A stretch of DNA of 64,000 bases from Candidatus Hydrogenedentota bacterium (GTDB taxonomy: Bacteria > Hydrogenedentota > Hydrogenedentia > Hydrogenedentales > JAEUWI01), in contig JAHBVV010000009.1 in NCBI GenBank assembly GCA_019637335.1, positions 1 to 64,000 of the forward strand, read 5' to 3'. Shown piece after piece: positions 8,304-17,600 of the stretch; within the stretch, counting starts at the first letter, position 1, and the number at the start of each line of letters is the position of its first letter. Below the pieces are notes generated by a model. That model searched no databases, had not been told where the DNA came from, and saw only the letters and a list, made by a program, of their open reading frames with translations. A program made the translations under genes and the position numbers.

Positions 8304-8939
8304 ATGTTTACCGGGATTATCGAAGAGATCGGCCACGTGGCCTCGCTGCGCGGCGCCGAACTGGCGATTCGCGCGTCCACGATTGTGGAGGATCTTGCCG
8401 AGGGCGACAGCATTGCGGTGAACGGCGCCTGCCTGACCGCGGTGGCCTTCGACAAGACGGAGTTTCGCGTGCAGGTGTCGCCCGAGACCTTTGAAAAGAC
8501 GACGCTCGGCCGCCTCAAGCCGGGCGAGGGCGTGAACCTGGAACGCGCGATGCTCCCGAGCCGTCGCTTCGGGGGCCACTTTGTCCAGGGGCATGTGGAC
8601 GGTGTCGGGGAGGTGGTTGGGGTGGAGGATCAGGGCGAATTTCAGCTCTGGCGGTTCCGGGCGCCCCGGGATGTCGCGCGGTACCTGATCCCGAAGGGAT
8701 CGGTTGCGATTGACGGAATCAGCCTTACGGTCGTTGATCCCGTAGCGGACCGGTTCAGCGTGGCAATCATTCCGGCGACCCTGCGGAAGACGGTGCTGGC
8801 GTCGCGGAAGCCGGGCGACCCGGTTAACCTGGAAGCGGACATGATCGGCAAACACATCTACCATTTCATGCACCATGGGAAGAAGGAGCGGATTTCGCTC
8901 GACTTCCTGCGCGAGCACGGATTCGCCAAGGAGGCCTGA
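8304..8939 (+). CDS. ribE: Riboflavin synthase, alpha subunit type
   Basis: A 211-residue riboflavin synthase that dismutates two 6,7-dimethyl-8-ribityllumazine molecules into riboflavin. It starts with the diagnostic [12 protein letters not shown] and has the two expected lumazine-binding barrels: the first with VNGACLTAV and the second with [15 protein letters not shown]. The inter-domain [13 protein letters not shown] is intact. ATG 8304 is the only start that begins with the family's MFTG motif. The stop codon abuts the GTG start of ribBA. Confidence 0.96.
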   Translation: MFTGIIEEIGHVASLRGAELAIRASTIVEDLAEGDSIAVNGACLTAVAFDKTEFRVQVSPETFEKTTLGRLKPGEGVNLERAMLPSRRFGGHFVQGHVDGVGEVVGVEDQGEFQLWRFRAPRDVARYLIPKGSVAIDGISLTVVDPVADRFSVAIIPATLRKTVLASRKPGDPVNLEADMIGKHIYHFMHHGKKERISLDFLREHGFAKEA

Positions 8940-10136
8940 GTGCCCACATCGATACCTGAAATACTCGCGGAATTGCGGGCGGGCCGCCAGATCATCCTGG
9001 TGGACGACGAGGACCGGGAAAACGAGGGGGATCTTGTTTGCGCGGCGGAGAAGGTGACCCCCGAGCACGTCAATTTCATGGCGCGTTTCGGGCGCGGGCT
9101 GATCTGCATGCCGATGACGGGCGAGGCGCTGGAGCGGCTTGATTTGCCGCCGATGACCCGCCGGAATACGGCGCCGCTGAATACGGCGTTTCATGTGTCC
9201 TTCGAGGCGGCCCGGGGGGTGACGACGGGCATCAGCGCGGCGGATCGTGCCCACAGTATCCAGGTCGCCTGCGATCCGCAGAGCGGCGCGGAGGATCTGG
9301 TGCGCCCGGGTCACGTGTTTCCCTTGCGCGCGCGGGAGGGGGGCGTGCTGGTGCGCGCGGGCCAGACCGAGGGATCGATTGATCTGATGCGCTTGGCCGG
9401 GATGCGCCCCGCAGCGGTCATCTGCGAGATTATGAGCGAGGATGGCACGATGGCGCGCATGCCGGAGCTGGAGGTGTTCGCGCGCGAGCATGGCCTGAAG
9501 ATCTGCACGATTCAGGACATCATCAAGTACCGGCGGGCCCACGAGACGCTGGTTACCCGCGCGGCGGAGACGATGCTTCCGACCGAGTTCGGGACTTTCA
9601 AGCTGGTGGTTTATGAGACGGACGTGGACGACCGCGAACATTTGGCGCTGGTGATGGGCGATGTGTCGGCCAGCGAGGGCGAGGCGCCGCTGGTCCGCGT
9701 GCACTCGGAATGTCTCACCGGAGACGTGCTCCACTCGCTCCGCTGCGATTGTGGCGAGCAATTGCACCGCGCCATGAGCATCATCGCCGAGGAAGGCTGC
9801 GGCGCGATTGTTTACATGCGCCAGGAAGGGCGGGGCATCGGGCTGGTGAACAAGATCAAGGCCTACCAGCTGCAGGATCAGGGGATGGACACGGTGGAGG
9901 CCAATATCCACCTGGGTTTTGATCCGGATCCCCGGGAGTATGGCTTGGGCGCGCAGATCCTGACCGACCTGGGCATTACGCGCATGCGGCTGTTGACGAA
10001 CAACCCGGTCAAGCGGGCGGGCCTGGAGGGGTACGGCCTGGAGGTTGTGGGGCGGGTTCCGCTCCAGATACCGGCGAACAAAATCAATGAGCGATATTTG
10101 AACACGAAACGTGAGAAAATGGGGCACCTGCTGTAG
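8940..10136 (+). CDS. ribBA: Bifunctional 3,4-dihydroxy-2-butanone-4-phosphate synthase / GTP cyclohydrolase II
   Basis: A 398-residue fusion starting at GTG 8940, immediately after the ribE stop. Residues 1-200 are the DHBP synthase domain with the acidic loop [11 protein letters not shown]. Residues 205-398 are GTP cyclohydrolase II with the zinc ligands in [21 protein letters not shown] and the RQEGRGIGL motif, so both halves look complete. One difference stands out: the second-metal motif usually written GHTEA reads GQTEG ([11 protein letters not shown], codon CAG at 9372-9374), replacing the histidine. This may be a natural variant of part of the family or may weaken DHBP synthase activity. 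Confidence 0.93.
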   Translation: MPTSIPEILAELRAGRQIILVDDEDRENEGDLVCAAEKVTPEHVNFMARFGRGLICMPMTGEALERLDLPPMTRRNTAPLNTAFHVSFEAARGVTTGISAADRAHSIQVACDPQSGAEDLVRPGHVFPLRAREGGVLVRAGQTEGSIDLMRLAGMRPAAVICEIMSEDGTMARMPELEVFAREHGLKICTIQDIIKYRRAHETLVTRAAETMLPTEFGTFKLVVYETDVDDREHLALVMGDVSASEGEAPLVRVHSECLTGDVLHSLRCDCGEQLHRAMSIIAEEGCGAIVYMRQEGRGIGLVNKIKAYQLQDQGMDTVEANIHLGFDPDPREYGLGAQILTDLGITRMRLLTNNPVKRAGLEGYGLEVVGRVPLQIPANKINERYLNTKREKMGHLL

Positions 10137-10195
10137 CTGGCCGCAACCGGGCGGCGCACGGGGGCTTTCGAGCACCCTGGAAAGGAAGGAAGACA

Positions 10196-10444
10196 ATGAG
10201 TGAACAGGAAGAGCATCACGGGCTGGTGTCGATTCACGCGTGCGGCAACGACGAGGAGGCGAATATTGTAATCTCGTTTCTGGCGCAGAACGGGATCACG
10301 GCCCAGCTTCAAACCGATCTGCCCCACAACGTGCTTCCCGTCAGCGGGGATTGCGAGGTGTATGTCCACGAGGACGACGCGGAAGAGGCGCTCCGGCTTA
10401 TCCGAGAGCAACTGAAGCGTACGGAAGGGGAGACCGCCGAATAA
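10196..10444 (+). CDS. DUF2007-family small protein in the rib operon
   Basis: An 82-residue acidic protein resembling DUF2007 (putative signal-transducing protein, PF09413). The fold signature is an ACGNDEEANIVISFLAQNGI helix with the downstream Val-Tyr-Val-(His/Ser)-Glu-Asp-(Asp/Asn) segment (CEVYVHEDDAEEAL) typical of the family. GGAAAGGAAGG lies just before ATG 10196. It sits between ribBA and ribH with short gaps, so it is co-transcribed with riboflavin genes; no role in flavin metabolism is established. Confidence 0.75.
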   Translation: MSEQEEHHGLVSIHACGNDEEANIVISFLAQNGITAQLQTDLPHNVLPVSGDCEVYVHEDDAEEALRLIREQLKRTEGETAE

Positions 10445-10468
10445 CGGCGGACGGAGAAGGAGCACAGT

Positions 10469-10942
10469 ATGCCCAGGATTATTGAGGGTCACTTCCATGT
10501 GACCGGAAAGAAGGTGGCGCTGGTGGTGGGCCGGTTTAACGCGTTCATCACGCAACACTTGCTGGACGGGGCCGTGGACACGCTGGTGCGCCATGGCGTC
10601 GACAGCGACAGCATAACGGCGGTGTGGGCTCCGGGGGCCTTCGAGATTCCGCTTGTGGTGAAGAAGGTGGCGGCCACGGGCAAGTTTGACGCCGTGATCG
10701 CGCTTGGCTGCGTGATCCGGGGCGGCACGCCCCATTTCGACTACGTGGCCGGCGAGGCCGCGAAGGGCATTGGCCAGCTTTCGCTCCAGTGCGATATTCC
10801 GATTCTTTTCGGCGTGCTGACCACGGACAGCATCGAGCAGGCGATCGAGCGCGCCGGTACAAAGGCGGGCAACAAGGGTGCGGACGCCGCCATGGCCGCG
10901 TTGGAGATGATGAGCCTGATGGAGCAACTGGAACGTGCTTAA
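10469..10942 (+). CDS. ribH: 6,7-dimethyl-8-ribityllumazine synthase
   Basis: A 157-residue lumazine synthase condensing 5-amino-6-ribitylamino-uracil with DHBP; the family assembles into pentamers or 60-mers. Seen motifs are [17 protein letters not shown] (substrate-binding loop with the conserved Phe-Asn), [30 protein letters not shown] with the catalytic His, and [14 protein letters not shown] 10469 follows GGAGAAGGAGC. Its last 8 bp overlap the start of nusB, suggesting translational coupling. Confidence 0.96.
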   Translation: MPRIIEGHFHVTGKKVALVVGRFNAFITQHLLDGAVDTLVRHGVDSDSITAVWAPGAFEIPLVVKKVAATGKFDAVIALGCVIRGGTPHFDYVAGEAAKGIGQLSLQCDIPILFGVLTTDSIEQAIERAGTKAGNKGADAAMAALEMMSLMEQLERA

Positions 10943-11360
10943 TCGCCAGGCACGGCGCCGCGGCCGCGAGCGCGCGCTTCAGTTTCTGTTCAGCCTGGAT
11001 TTCACGGGGGGCGACTACCGGGAACAACTGGAAGGCTTCTGGGCGATCAACCCGGTCAAGCCCGGTGCGCGGCAGTACGCCGAGAAGCTGATCCACGGGG
11101 TCTGCGGCTGCCGTCAGGAACTGGACGACGAAATATCGGGCGCGCTGGATCGCTGGACTCCGGATCGCATCGGCTACATCGAGCGGAGCGCGCTCCGGAT
11201 CGCGCTCTACGAGATGCGGCACTGCCCCGACGTGCCGGAGGCGGTGGCGATTAACGAGGCGATCGAGGTGGTGAAGATCTTCGGCGCCGACGAGGCCACC
11301 AAGTTTATCAACGGGGTGCTTGATCGGTTGAAGGGGGGGGCGCGCCCGGACTTGCGGTAG
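10935..11360 (+). CDS. nusB: Transcription antitermination factor NusB
   Basis: A 141-residue all-helical NusB that with NusE/S10 binds boxA RNA in rRNA antitermination. The N-terminal [16 protein letters not shown], the middle [16 protein letters not shown] and the C-terminal [26 protein letters not shown] segments are all diagnostic. It starts at GTG 10935 inside the end of ribH. The ribH-nusB linkage is widespread in bacteria, so this position is ordinary. Confidence 0.95.
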   Translation: MLNRQARRRGRERALQFLFSLDFTGGDYREQLEGFWAINPVKPGARQYAEKLIHGVCGCRQELDDEISGALDRWTPDRIGYIERSALRIALYEMRHCPDVPEAVAINEAIEVVKIFGADEATKFINGVLDRLKGGARPDLR

Positions 11361-11417
11361 TTGCGCGCCACGGCCCGGCGCTTGCATCGCCGCGCGCCGC
11401 GCGGCTACGCTGTACCC

Positions 11418-12254
11418 ATGCCCTTCGTTGATCTTCACCTGCACAGCACTTGCTCCGACGGGTCGGATCCGCCCGAGACGGTGGCGGCGCGGGCGAAGGC
11501 GGCCGGGGCTGTTGCCATTGCGCTTACGGACCATGACACGATGGCGGGTGTGCCCGCCGCGCGCGCGGCCGCCGAGGCACTGGGGCTCGGGTATATCAGC
11601 GGAGTCGAAATCAGCGCGGGATTTGAGGGGCGGGAGATTCACGTGATCGGCCTCGGGCTGGATCACGAGGATACGGGTCTGGTGTCCGCGCTGGAAGCGC
11701 TGCGCGCCGCGCGCGACAGCCGGGGGCGCCTTATCCTGGCGCGGCTGGCGGAATTGGGGGTTGGCTTGCCGGCGTTTGAGATCGGGCCGGTGGATTCGGG
11801 ATCCGCGCTGGGGCGCATGCATATTGCCCAGGCCATGGCGGAGCGCGGTTACGTGAAGCAGGTGCAGGAGGCCTTTGACCGCTACCTGAATCCGGGCCGA
11901 CCCGCATTTGTGCCCAAGGAAACGATTCCGCTCGCGGCGTCCATTGACCTCATTCATGGTGCGGGCGGGCTTGCGTTTCTGGCGCATCCCGGGCTGGGGA
12001 ATTGGGTGCGCAAGGCGCTCCCCGCCTTGCTGGCCTTTCCCTTTGATGGGATTGAAGCGTACCACGTGAGCCATTCCCCGGGGCGCACGGAAGGTTTCCT
12101 CGCGCTTGCGCGCGAGCGCGGCCTGCTGGTCACCGGCGGCAGCGATTGCCACGGCACGATCAAGGGGAAGGCGCTGCTGGGCTCGGTCCAGACGCCGGAA
12201 CGGGTGTTTGCCGCGATCATGGCGCGGTTACGATCCGGCTTGTTGGCGGAGTAG
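11418..12254 (+). CDS. PHP-domain phosphoesterase (RNase AM / YciV-TrpH type)
   Basis: A 278-residue PHP-superfamily metal-dependent phosphoesterase. The metal-binding motifs are visible in order: HLHSTCSDGSDPPE (residues 5-18), LTDHDTMAGV, SGVEISAGFEG with EIHVIGLG, FLAHPG, and GGSDCHG near the C-terminus. Relatives such as RNase AM degrade 3'-5' adenosine bisphosphate or RNA 5' ends. ATG 11418 begins exactly where family members do, although no ribosome binding site is seen; the frame is open back to the nusB stop. It is the last gene of the rib/nusB run. Confidence 0.85.
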   Translation: MPFVDLHLHSTCSDGSDPPETVAARAKAAGAVAIALTDHDTMAGVPAARAAAEALGLGYISGVEISAGFEGREIHVIGLGLDHEDTGLVSALEALRAARDSRGRLILARLAELGVGLPAFEIGPVDSGSALGRMHIAQAMAERGYVKQVQEAFDRYLNPGRPAFVPKETIPLAASIDLIHGAGGLAFLAHPGLGNWVRKALPALLAFPFDGIEAYHVSHSPGRTEGFLALARERGLLVTGGSDCHGTIKGKALLGSVQTPERVFAAIMARLRSGLLAE

Positions 12255-12332
12255 ATGCGGCGCGCGTTCGCGGGAACCGCGGGTATTGCCGGGTCAGCCA
12301 GGGATGGCAAACCTCCCGCCATGCGGGAGCGC

Positions 12333-13592
12333 TCAGCCAGGCAGGCGGATCAATCCCTGATCTTTAAGCCAGGCGGCCACCCGCTCCGCGGCGAGCGCGT
12401 GGCCCGCTTCGTTCCAGTGCGAGTCCTCGAATTGGTGATACAGCACGGTCCCGGATTCCGACTGGGCGAGAAAGTCCGGCAGCAAGTCGAGGAACGGGAT
12501 TCCGGCCTCCTCGCAGATTGCGGCCAGCCGCTTGTGGGGCCGTTCAAAGTCGAGCGCCATATCGGGATAGCGCTCCCGGACGGCGGAACGGTGGGCCGGT
12601 ATCGCCTGTAATTTTGAGGGTACGGTGAAGACGGCGAGGGTGGCGCCCGCGCTCTCGACGTCTTGTTTGAGCTGCCGTAAGACGGCGCCCGTTACGCGGA
12701 AGGCGTCTTCCCATAGTTCGTCGAAGGGTTCCGCCGTTTCGTCCTCCGGATCGGGGTGGTTTTCCGCGTACACGCCGAGATGGATGGCTATTTCCTCGCC
12801 GGGCTCATGGATTTTCTGCCGGAATCGCGAGCGGGCGCGCTTGTAATAATTCTCGACCACGCTTTTCGTCAGGGCGTCGAGGCGCATCAGCCAGGGGCTG
12901 TACCGCCGCCACGCGGCCTCGAACTCCTCGGCGGCCCGTTCGTACTGGGGCGGCTGCAAGACCAGTTCGCCGTCTCCGCCGATCGCGGCGAATGGCGCGC
13001 TGAAGTAGCGCCCGTCATCCTCGCCCCACATCATTCGGGAGAGGCCCGCGACGTTGCCGTAGACGTCGTTCTCGGCGTAGAAGGCCAGCAGGACGACGCG
13101 CGGGTGGAAATGCCTGCCGCGCGCCTCGAACTGGCGCCAGGCCTGCACCGTGCTGAAGCCGCCTACGCCCAGGTTAATGACGCGGCGGGCGCCGGGGCTT
13201 GCGGCGGATTCCAGCGCGTGGCAGAATCCCGCTTCCTCGGGCACCTGGGATGCTTCCATAAACGAGTCGCCGAGCACGGCGATGGTGGTCACATCGGGTT
13301 CGGGTTCCGGGGTGTGATCGGGCCCGCGCAGGCCCTCGGCGTTCGTCTTGATGACGAGCTGGTAATCCAGGGTGCTCCGCGCGGCGACCTGATTGGGGGC
13401 GAGCCGCCAGCCGGTCTCCGGGTCGGGTTCATGCACCACGGGGGGCAGGTGGGCATGTTCCCAAACGAGGCCGCCATAGTGGTAGAGGCGCAGCCCGACT
13501 TCCGCGGCGAGAAAGGCTGCCAGGAGGCTCGCCACAACAAACCCGGCGTTGACCAATCCAGATTTCAGCTTGAGGCGGAATTCCCTCTTCAC
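12333..13592 (-). CDS. Membrane-anchored SGNH/GDSL-type hydrolase
   Basis: A 419-residue protein with one N-terminal membrane helix (about 12-35) followed by an extracytoplasmic SGNH hydrolase fold. Block I is VLGDSFMEASQV with the catalytic Ser; the Gly of block II is in INLGVGGFSTVQAW; block III is LLAFYAENDV with the Asn; block V is DSHWNEAGHALAAE with the Asp/His pair. Such enzymes deacylate or deacetylate lipids or sugars, and the overall layout recalls proteins acting in exopolysaccharide acetylation. Start is GTG 13592 with GGGAG seven bases upstream. It follows the nitrilase-fold gene by 26 bp on the same strand, so the two are probably one operon. Confidence 0.8.
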   Translation of the reverse strand: MKREFRLKLKSGLVNAGFVVASLLAAFLAAEVGLRLYHYGGLVWEHAHLPPVVHEPDPETGWRLAPNQVAARSTLDYQLVIKTNAEGLRGPDHTPEPEPDVTTIAVLGDSFMEASQVPEEAGFCHALESAASPGARRVINLGVGGFSTVQAWRQFEARGRHFHPRVVLLAFYAENDVYGNVAGLSRMMWGEDDGRYFSAPFAAIGGDGELVLQPPQYERAAEEFEAAWRRYSPWLMRLDALTKSVVENYYKRARSRFRQKIHEPGEEIAIHLGVYAENHPDPEDETAEPFDELWEDAFRVTGAVLRQLKQDVESAGATLAVFTVPSKLQAIPAHRSAVRERYPDMALDFERPHKRLAAICEEAGIPFLDLLPDFLAQSESGTVLYHQFEDSHWNEAGHALAAERVAAWLKDQGLIRLPG

Positions 13593-13618
13593 TACATACT
13601 CCCGTGTTGTGCGGGGGC

Positions 13619-14566
13619 CTACCGTTGCGCCGGGTCGTAGCGGGTTCCATCGTCCCGCTGCCGATCCCAGACGGGATCCCGCGCGGGATCGTCCAGCGCG
13701 CCGTAGCGGTGCGGTCTCCGGTAGGCGTTCCCCCAGATTGTGTTGCGGCGCCGCTCCCGCAGGGCGTCGAGATCGAAGGTTGCGATGTACACGCCCTCGC
13801 GCGCTCCGGCCATGACGAGCCGGTTTCCCGCGCCGTCGTAGGCGACGGAACGCCCGTTCTTGTGGGGCCGGGGGTAATTGGCCATGGCCACGCCGATGGC
13901 GTTTTCCCAGGCCCGAACCTTGAACTGGTCGAGGCGCAATTCATCGAGCTTACTGGCATTGGGCGTCAGCACGAGTTCGGCGCCTTTCAGCATCAGAATC
14001 CGGGCGCTCTCGGGATGCTCGCGATCGAAGCAAATCATGGCGCCGACCGACACCGTGCCGGCGGGCGTGTCCAGATCGCCGACAACGAATTCGTCGCCCG
14101 GCGTCGTGGCCGCCTCCAGCGGCGTGAAGTCGGATGTGTGGATTTTCGCGTAGGTAAAGACTTCTCTTCCGTGGCGGTCGAAGAGGGTAATGACGTTGCG
14201 TGGGGCGGGGTCGTGGGTTTCCAGGTAGGTGATGGCGATCGCCATCCCCAGTTCCTTTGCGAGCGCGGCGAAGCGCTGGATGGGTTCCGAATCAAGCGTG
14301 AGGGTCAGTTTCCGGTAGGCATCGAGCGCGCCCTCGCGGTTTTCCGGTGGGGTGAAACCGACGCTCCACAGCTCGGGCATCAGGGCGATATCGGCGCGTT
14401 TTGCGGCGGCTTTCCGGCAAAATTCCTCCGCTTTTTCGAGGTTGGCGGCGACGTCGGCCCCTTTCGGAGCCATTTGCAGGAGCGCCACCCGGATTTCCGC
14501 GGCGGCCGCCGCCGGACCGGGTCCGATCAGGGCGATCAGGGCACAGGCTACGAGGGTTCGTTTCAT
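13619..14566 (-). CDS. Exported carbon-nitrogen hydrolase (nitrilase superfamily)
   Basis: A 315-residue nitrilase-fold hydrolase with the complete Glu-Lys-Cys triad: Glu65 in LMPELWSVG, Lys in VFTYAKIHT and Cys in AMICFDREHPES. Members cleave amides or nitriles. A signal peptide (MKRTLVACALIALIGPGPAA, cleavage near AAAAAE) indicates secretion, which is unusual because most bacterial family members are cytoplasmic. The start ATG 14566 was chosen because it begins the signal peptide; ATG 14587 is an alternative. It is followed by the SGNH hydrolase gene. The substrate is unknown. Confidence 0.85.
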   Translation of the reverse strand: MKRTLVACALIALIGPGPAAAAAEIRVALLQMAPKGADVAANLEKAEEFCRKAAAKRADIALMPELWSVGFTPPENREGALDAYRKLTLTLDSEPIQRFAALAKELGMAIAITYLETHDPAPRNVITLFDRHGREVFTYAKIHTSDFTPLEAATTPGDEFVVGDLDTPAGTVSVGAMICFDREHPESARILMLKGAELVLTPNASKLDELRLDQFKVRAWENAIGVAMANYPRPHKNGRSVAYDGAGNRLVMAGAREGVYIATFDLDALRERRRNTIWGNAYRRPHRYGALDDPARDPVWDRQRDDGTRYDPAQR

Positions 14567-14616
14567 GAATGAGTTGCGTCGGGTCATGGGCGAATTCTTA
14601 TGGGTTTCGGCGTGGA

Positions 14617-17600
14617 TTACGGCGACACCTCGCAGTTTCTGAGGCTCGACTTCAAGGCCAAGATCCCCTCTTCGGTCACGCCCGAGCTCGGCGTGATGTG
14701 GAGGCGTTTGAGCGAGGGCAGGCCCTGGAAGAAGTCGATGCTCTGGTTGGAAATGGAGGCGCCCATAACGGTCACGTCGGCGAGGTAGGGCTGTTGCGAG
14801 AAATTGTTCAGACCGGCGTCGGTCATCCGGTAGAGGTTGATCAATTCAAGCGTCCGCAGATGCTTGAAGCGGCTCAGGGCGCCGAGGCCCGCGTCGGTGA
14901 CGTCGATTTCCTTCAGGGAGAGGTGGAGCAATCCGGTGTGGCGGCCGACATGCGCGAGCCCGCTGTCTTTCGTGTTGGGGCCGGAGAGGCCAACGCCCTG
15001 AAGGGCGCCCGGGTCTATAGCGTCCAGGAATGAGAGGTCGCTGGTGTCGTACCCAACTTCCAGGCGGGCCTCAACGCCTTCGGCCAGGGAGACGGATCCC
15101 TGCGCCTGGCCGCGTTCGGTCCAGCTTCCGGGGTTTTCGGGGTTCCACGGCCGGGTGAATATGCGTCCGACGGACGCCGCGGGGAAGGCGAGCGTGCGCG
15201 CGGGCGGCCTTGCGACAACCTGCCCGAAAGGCACGAGTTCCGCCGGGCGGTCTTGTATCACGGCGCGGGGCAGGACGGTGGCAAGCAAATCCCGGCCATC
15301 GCGGCTGATGGGCGCGTCGACCTCGAGTCTGCGCAATTCCGGCAATGCGGCCAGATGGCCCAGGTTATCGTCGTTCAGGATCAGGCGGGGCAGCGAGAGG
15401 GACCAGATGTACGGGGCGTCCAGCGTACGCAGGACCGAGAGGTCGGCGGCGGCCTCGTCGTTCATTTGCAGGCGGAACACCTGATCAGACATGGCGTTCA
15501 CGGCGCCCAGCGCGCCTTGTTCGACGGGCTCCCAGGCGCCGGTGTCAAAGGCGCTGCGCGCCACGGCGTAGAGATCGCCGAGGGAACGGTCGGCGGGGAA
15601 ATGCAGTACGATTTCCTGGACGGTCTCGACGGGGAGCGGCGTGGGCCTCAAGTAATTATTGTAGACGAAAATGAAGGCAATCCCCGCGGCGACGATGCCG
15701 CCCATGACGAGGTACGGGATGCGGCTTCCCGTGGAATAGCGCTCCTTGGCGCGTTTGAGCAGGAATTCCGTGCGCGCGAGGGTGTCGTCCTGCTCGTCGA
15801 GGGTCTTCCGCAGGGTTTCGACTTCGGCGCGGGCCTTTTCGAGGCTTTCCAGCTGCCTTCGTTCCTCGTCTTTGAGGAGTTCCAATTCCTTGTGGAGGGC
15901 TTCCTGCGAGGTGTCGGCGTCGGTGCGCTGCTTCTCCAGGAGCGCGAGCTCGCGCTTGAGCTCGTCGACGGCGGCCTGATTTCGGGCCTTTTCCTCGTTG
16001 GCGCGCTGTGCGGCGGCCTGCTGATCGGCGAGGGCCTGCTGGAGGGCTTCGAGCTCCTTGCGGGACTGCTCCAGCGCGGCGTTCTTTTCTTCCTCGTTCT
16101 TGCGAAGGGATTCGAGTTCGCCGGCGAGTTCGGATTCGGAGGATGCGGCTTCCCGGGCCTTGGCCTGGATTGCGGCGAGCTCTTCTTGAAGCCGCCGCAT
16201 CTGCTCCTGGCTGGCCTCGTCGGTGTCGGCGGCTTTCTGGACTTCCTGTTCGCGGGCGGCGAGGGCCTGGCGGAGCTCTTCGACTTCCTTGCGGGCATCC
16301 TCGAGGGCCTGGGATTTGCGGGACTCGTTTTCACGCAGTTGTTCGACTTCGCTCGAGAGGGTCTTTTCGGAGGAGTGGGCCTCGGTCGCCTGGCTGCGCA
16401 GGCCTTCGAGTTCCTTCTGCATGGCGGCGACCAGCGCTTCCTGCTCCGCATTGCTCGCACGGGCGTCATCCGCGGCGCGTTCGCGCGCCTCCAGGGCCTC
16501 GCGCAGCGCCACGAGTTCCTGGCGCGCGTCGTCGAGATCCTTTGTCTTTTGTGATTCGCTGGAGCGGAGCGAGTCGAGTTCCGCGGTGAGGTTCGCCTCG
16601 GAGGAGGATGCCTGGCTCGCCTTTTCGTGCAGCGAAGCGAGTTCCTTCTGCATTTCCGCGAGGCGGGCTTCCTGTTCGCTGCTGGTTTGCGCGGCCTGCT
16701 CCATGGCGGCCTCGCGCTCGCCCAACTGGCCGCGCAGGGCTTCCAGTTCCGCCCGGGCGTCGTCGAGGGTCTTGCTTTTCTCGGCTTCGCTTGCGCGCAG
16801 GGTTTCGAGTTCGGAGGCCAGCTGGGTTTCGGACTGGGAGGCCGACCGGGCCTCGTCCTGGAGCTTCGCAAGCTCCTGTTGCATCGCGGCGACCTGGGCG
16901 GCCTGCTCCTCGCTGGCCTTCCGCGCGGCCTCGACGGCGGATTCGCGATCATTGAGCTGGCTCTTGAGGGTTTCGAGTTCGCCCCGCGCGCTTTCGAGCG
17001 TTTCGGACTTGGAGGAGCCATCCTGGCGCAGCTGTTCGACTTCGCGGGCGAGGGTTTTCTCGGATTCGGCGCGTTCGTGCACCTGCTGACTCAGGGCGGC
17101 CAACTCGGCTTCGAGTTGCTCGCGCGCCTCCTGGCTCATGCTGGCCACGTCCTGCGCTTCTTTTTCTCGCTGCGCCAGCGCGGACTTCAATTGCTCGAGA
17201 TCGCCGCGGGTCTTTTCGAGGTACTCGGCCTTTTCCGCTTCCTTGGCCCGGAGGGACTCCAGTTCCGCCGCCAGGGCTTTTTCGGAGGAGGACGCGGCCT
17301 CGGCCTGCCGCTGAATGGCGGAGAGTTCGCCGTGGAGGGCGGCGATGGCCTCTTCCTTCTCCTTGCTTCGCGCTTCCGCCTCGGCAACTTCCCGTTCGCG
17401 CTCGTCGAGGGCGCCGCGCAACTTCGTCAATTCATTGCGCGCGTTTTCGAGGGCTTTGGTCTTGCTGCGTTCGTTGTTGCGGAGTTGTTCGAGTTCCGCG
17501 AGCAGCGCCTGCTCCGACGTGGAGGCCTGGGCGGCCTGTTCCTGGATGAGCGCGAGTTCCTGGTTGAGCTTCGCCAGGGCGGCTTCGCTCTCGCGGCTGC

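Noticed and set aside
7719-10196. An 825-residue open frame on the minus strand across ribD-ribBA
   Set aside because: It is rich in His, Arg and Pro, has no domain, and lies antisense to three certain rib genes; high GC content suppresses stops in this frame.
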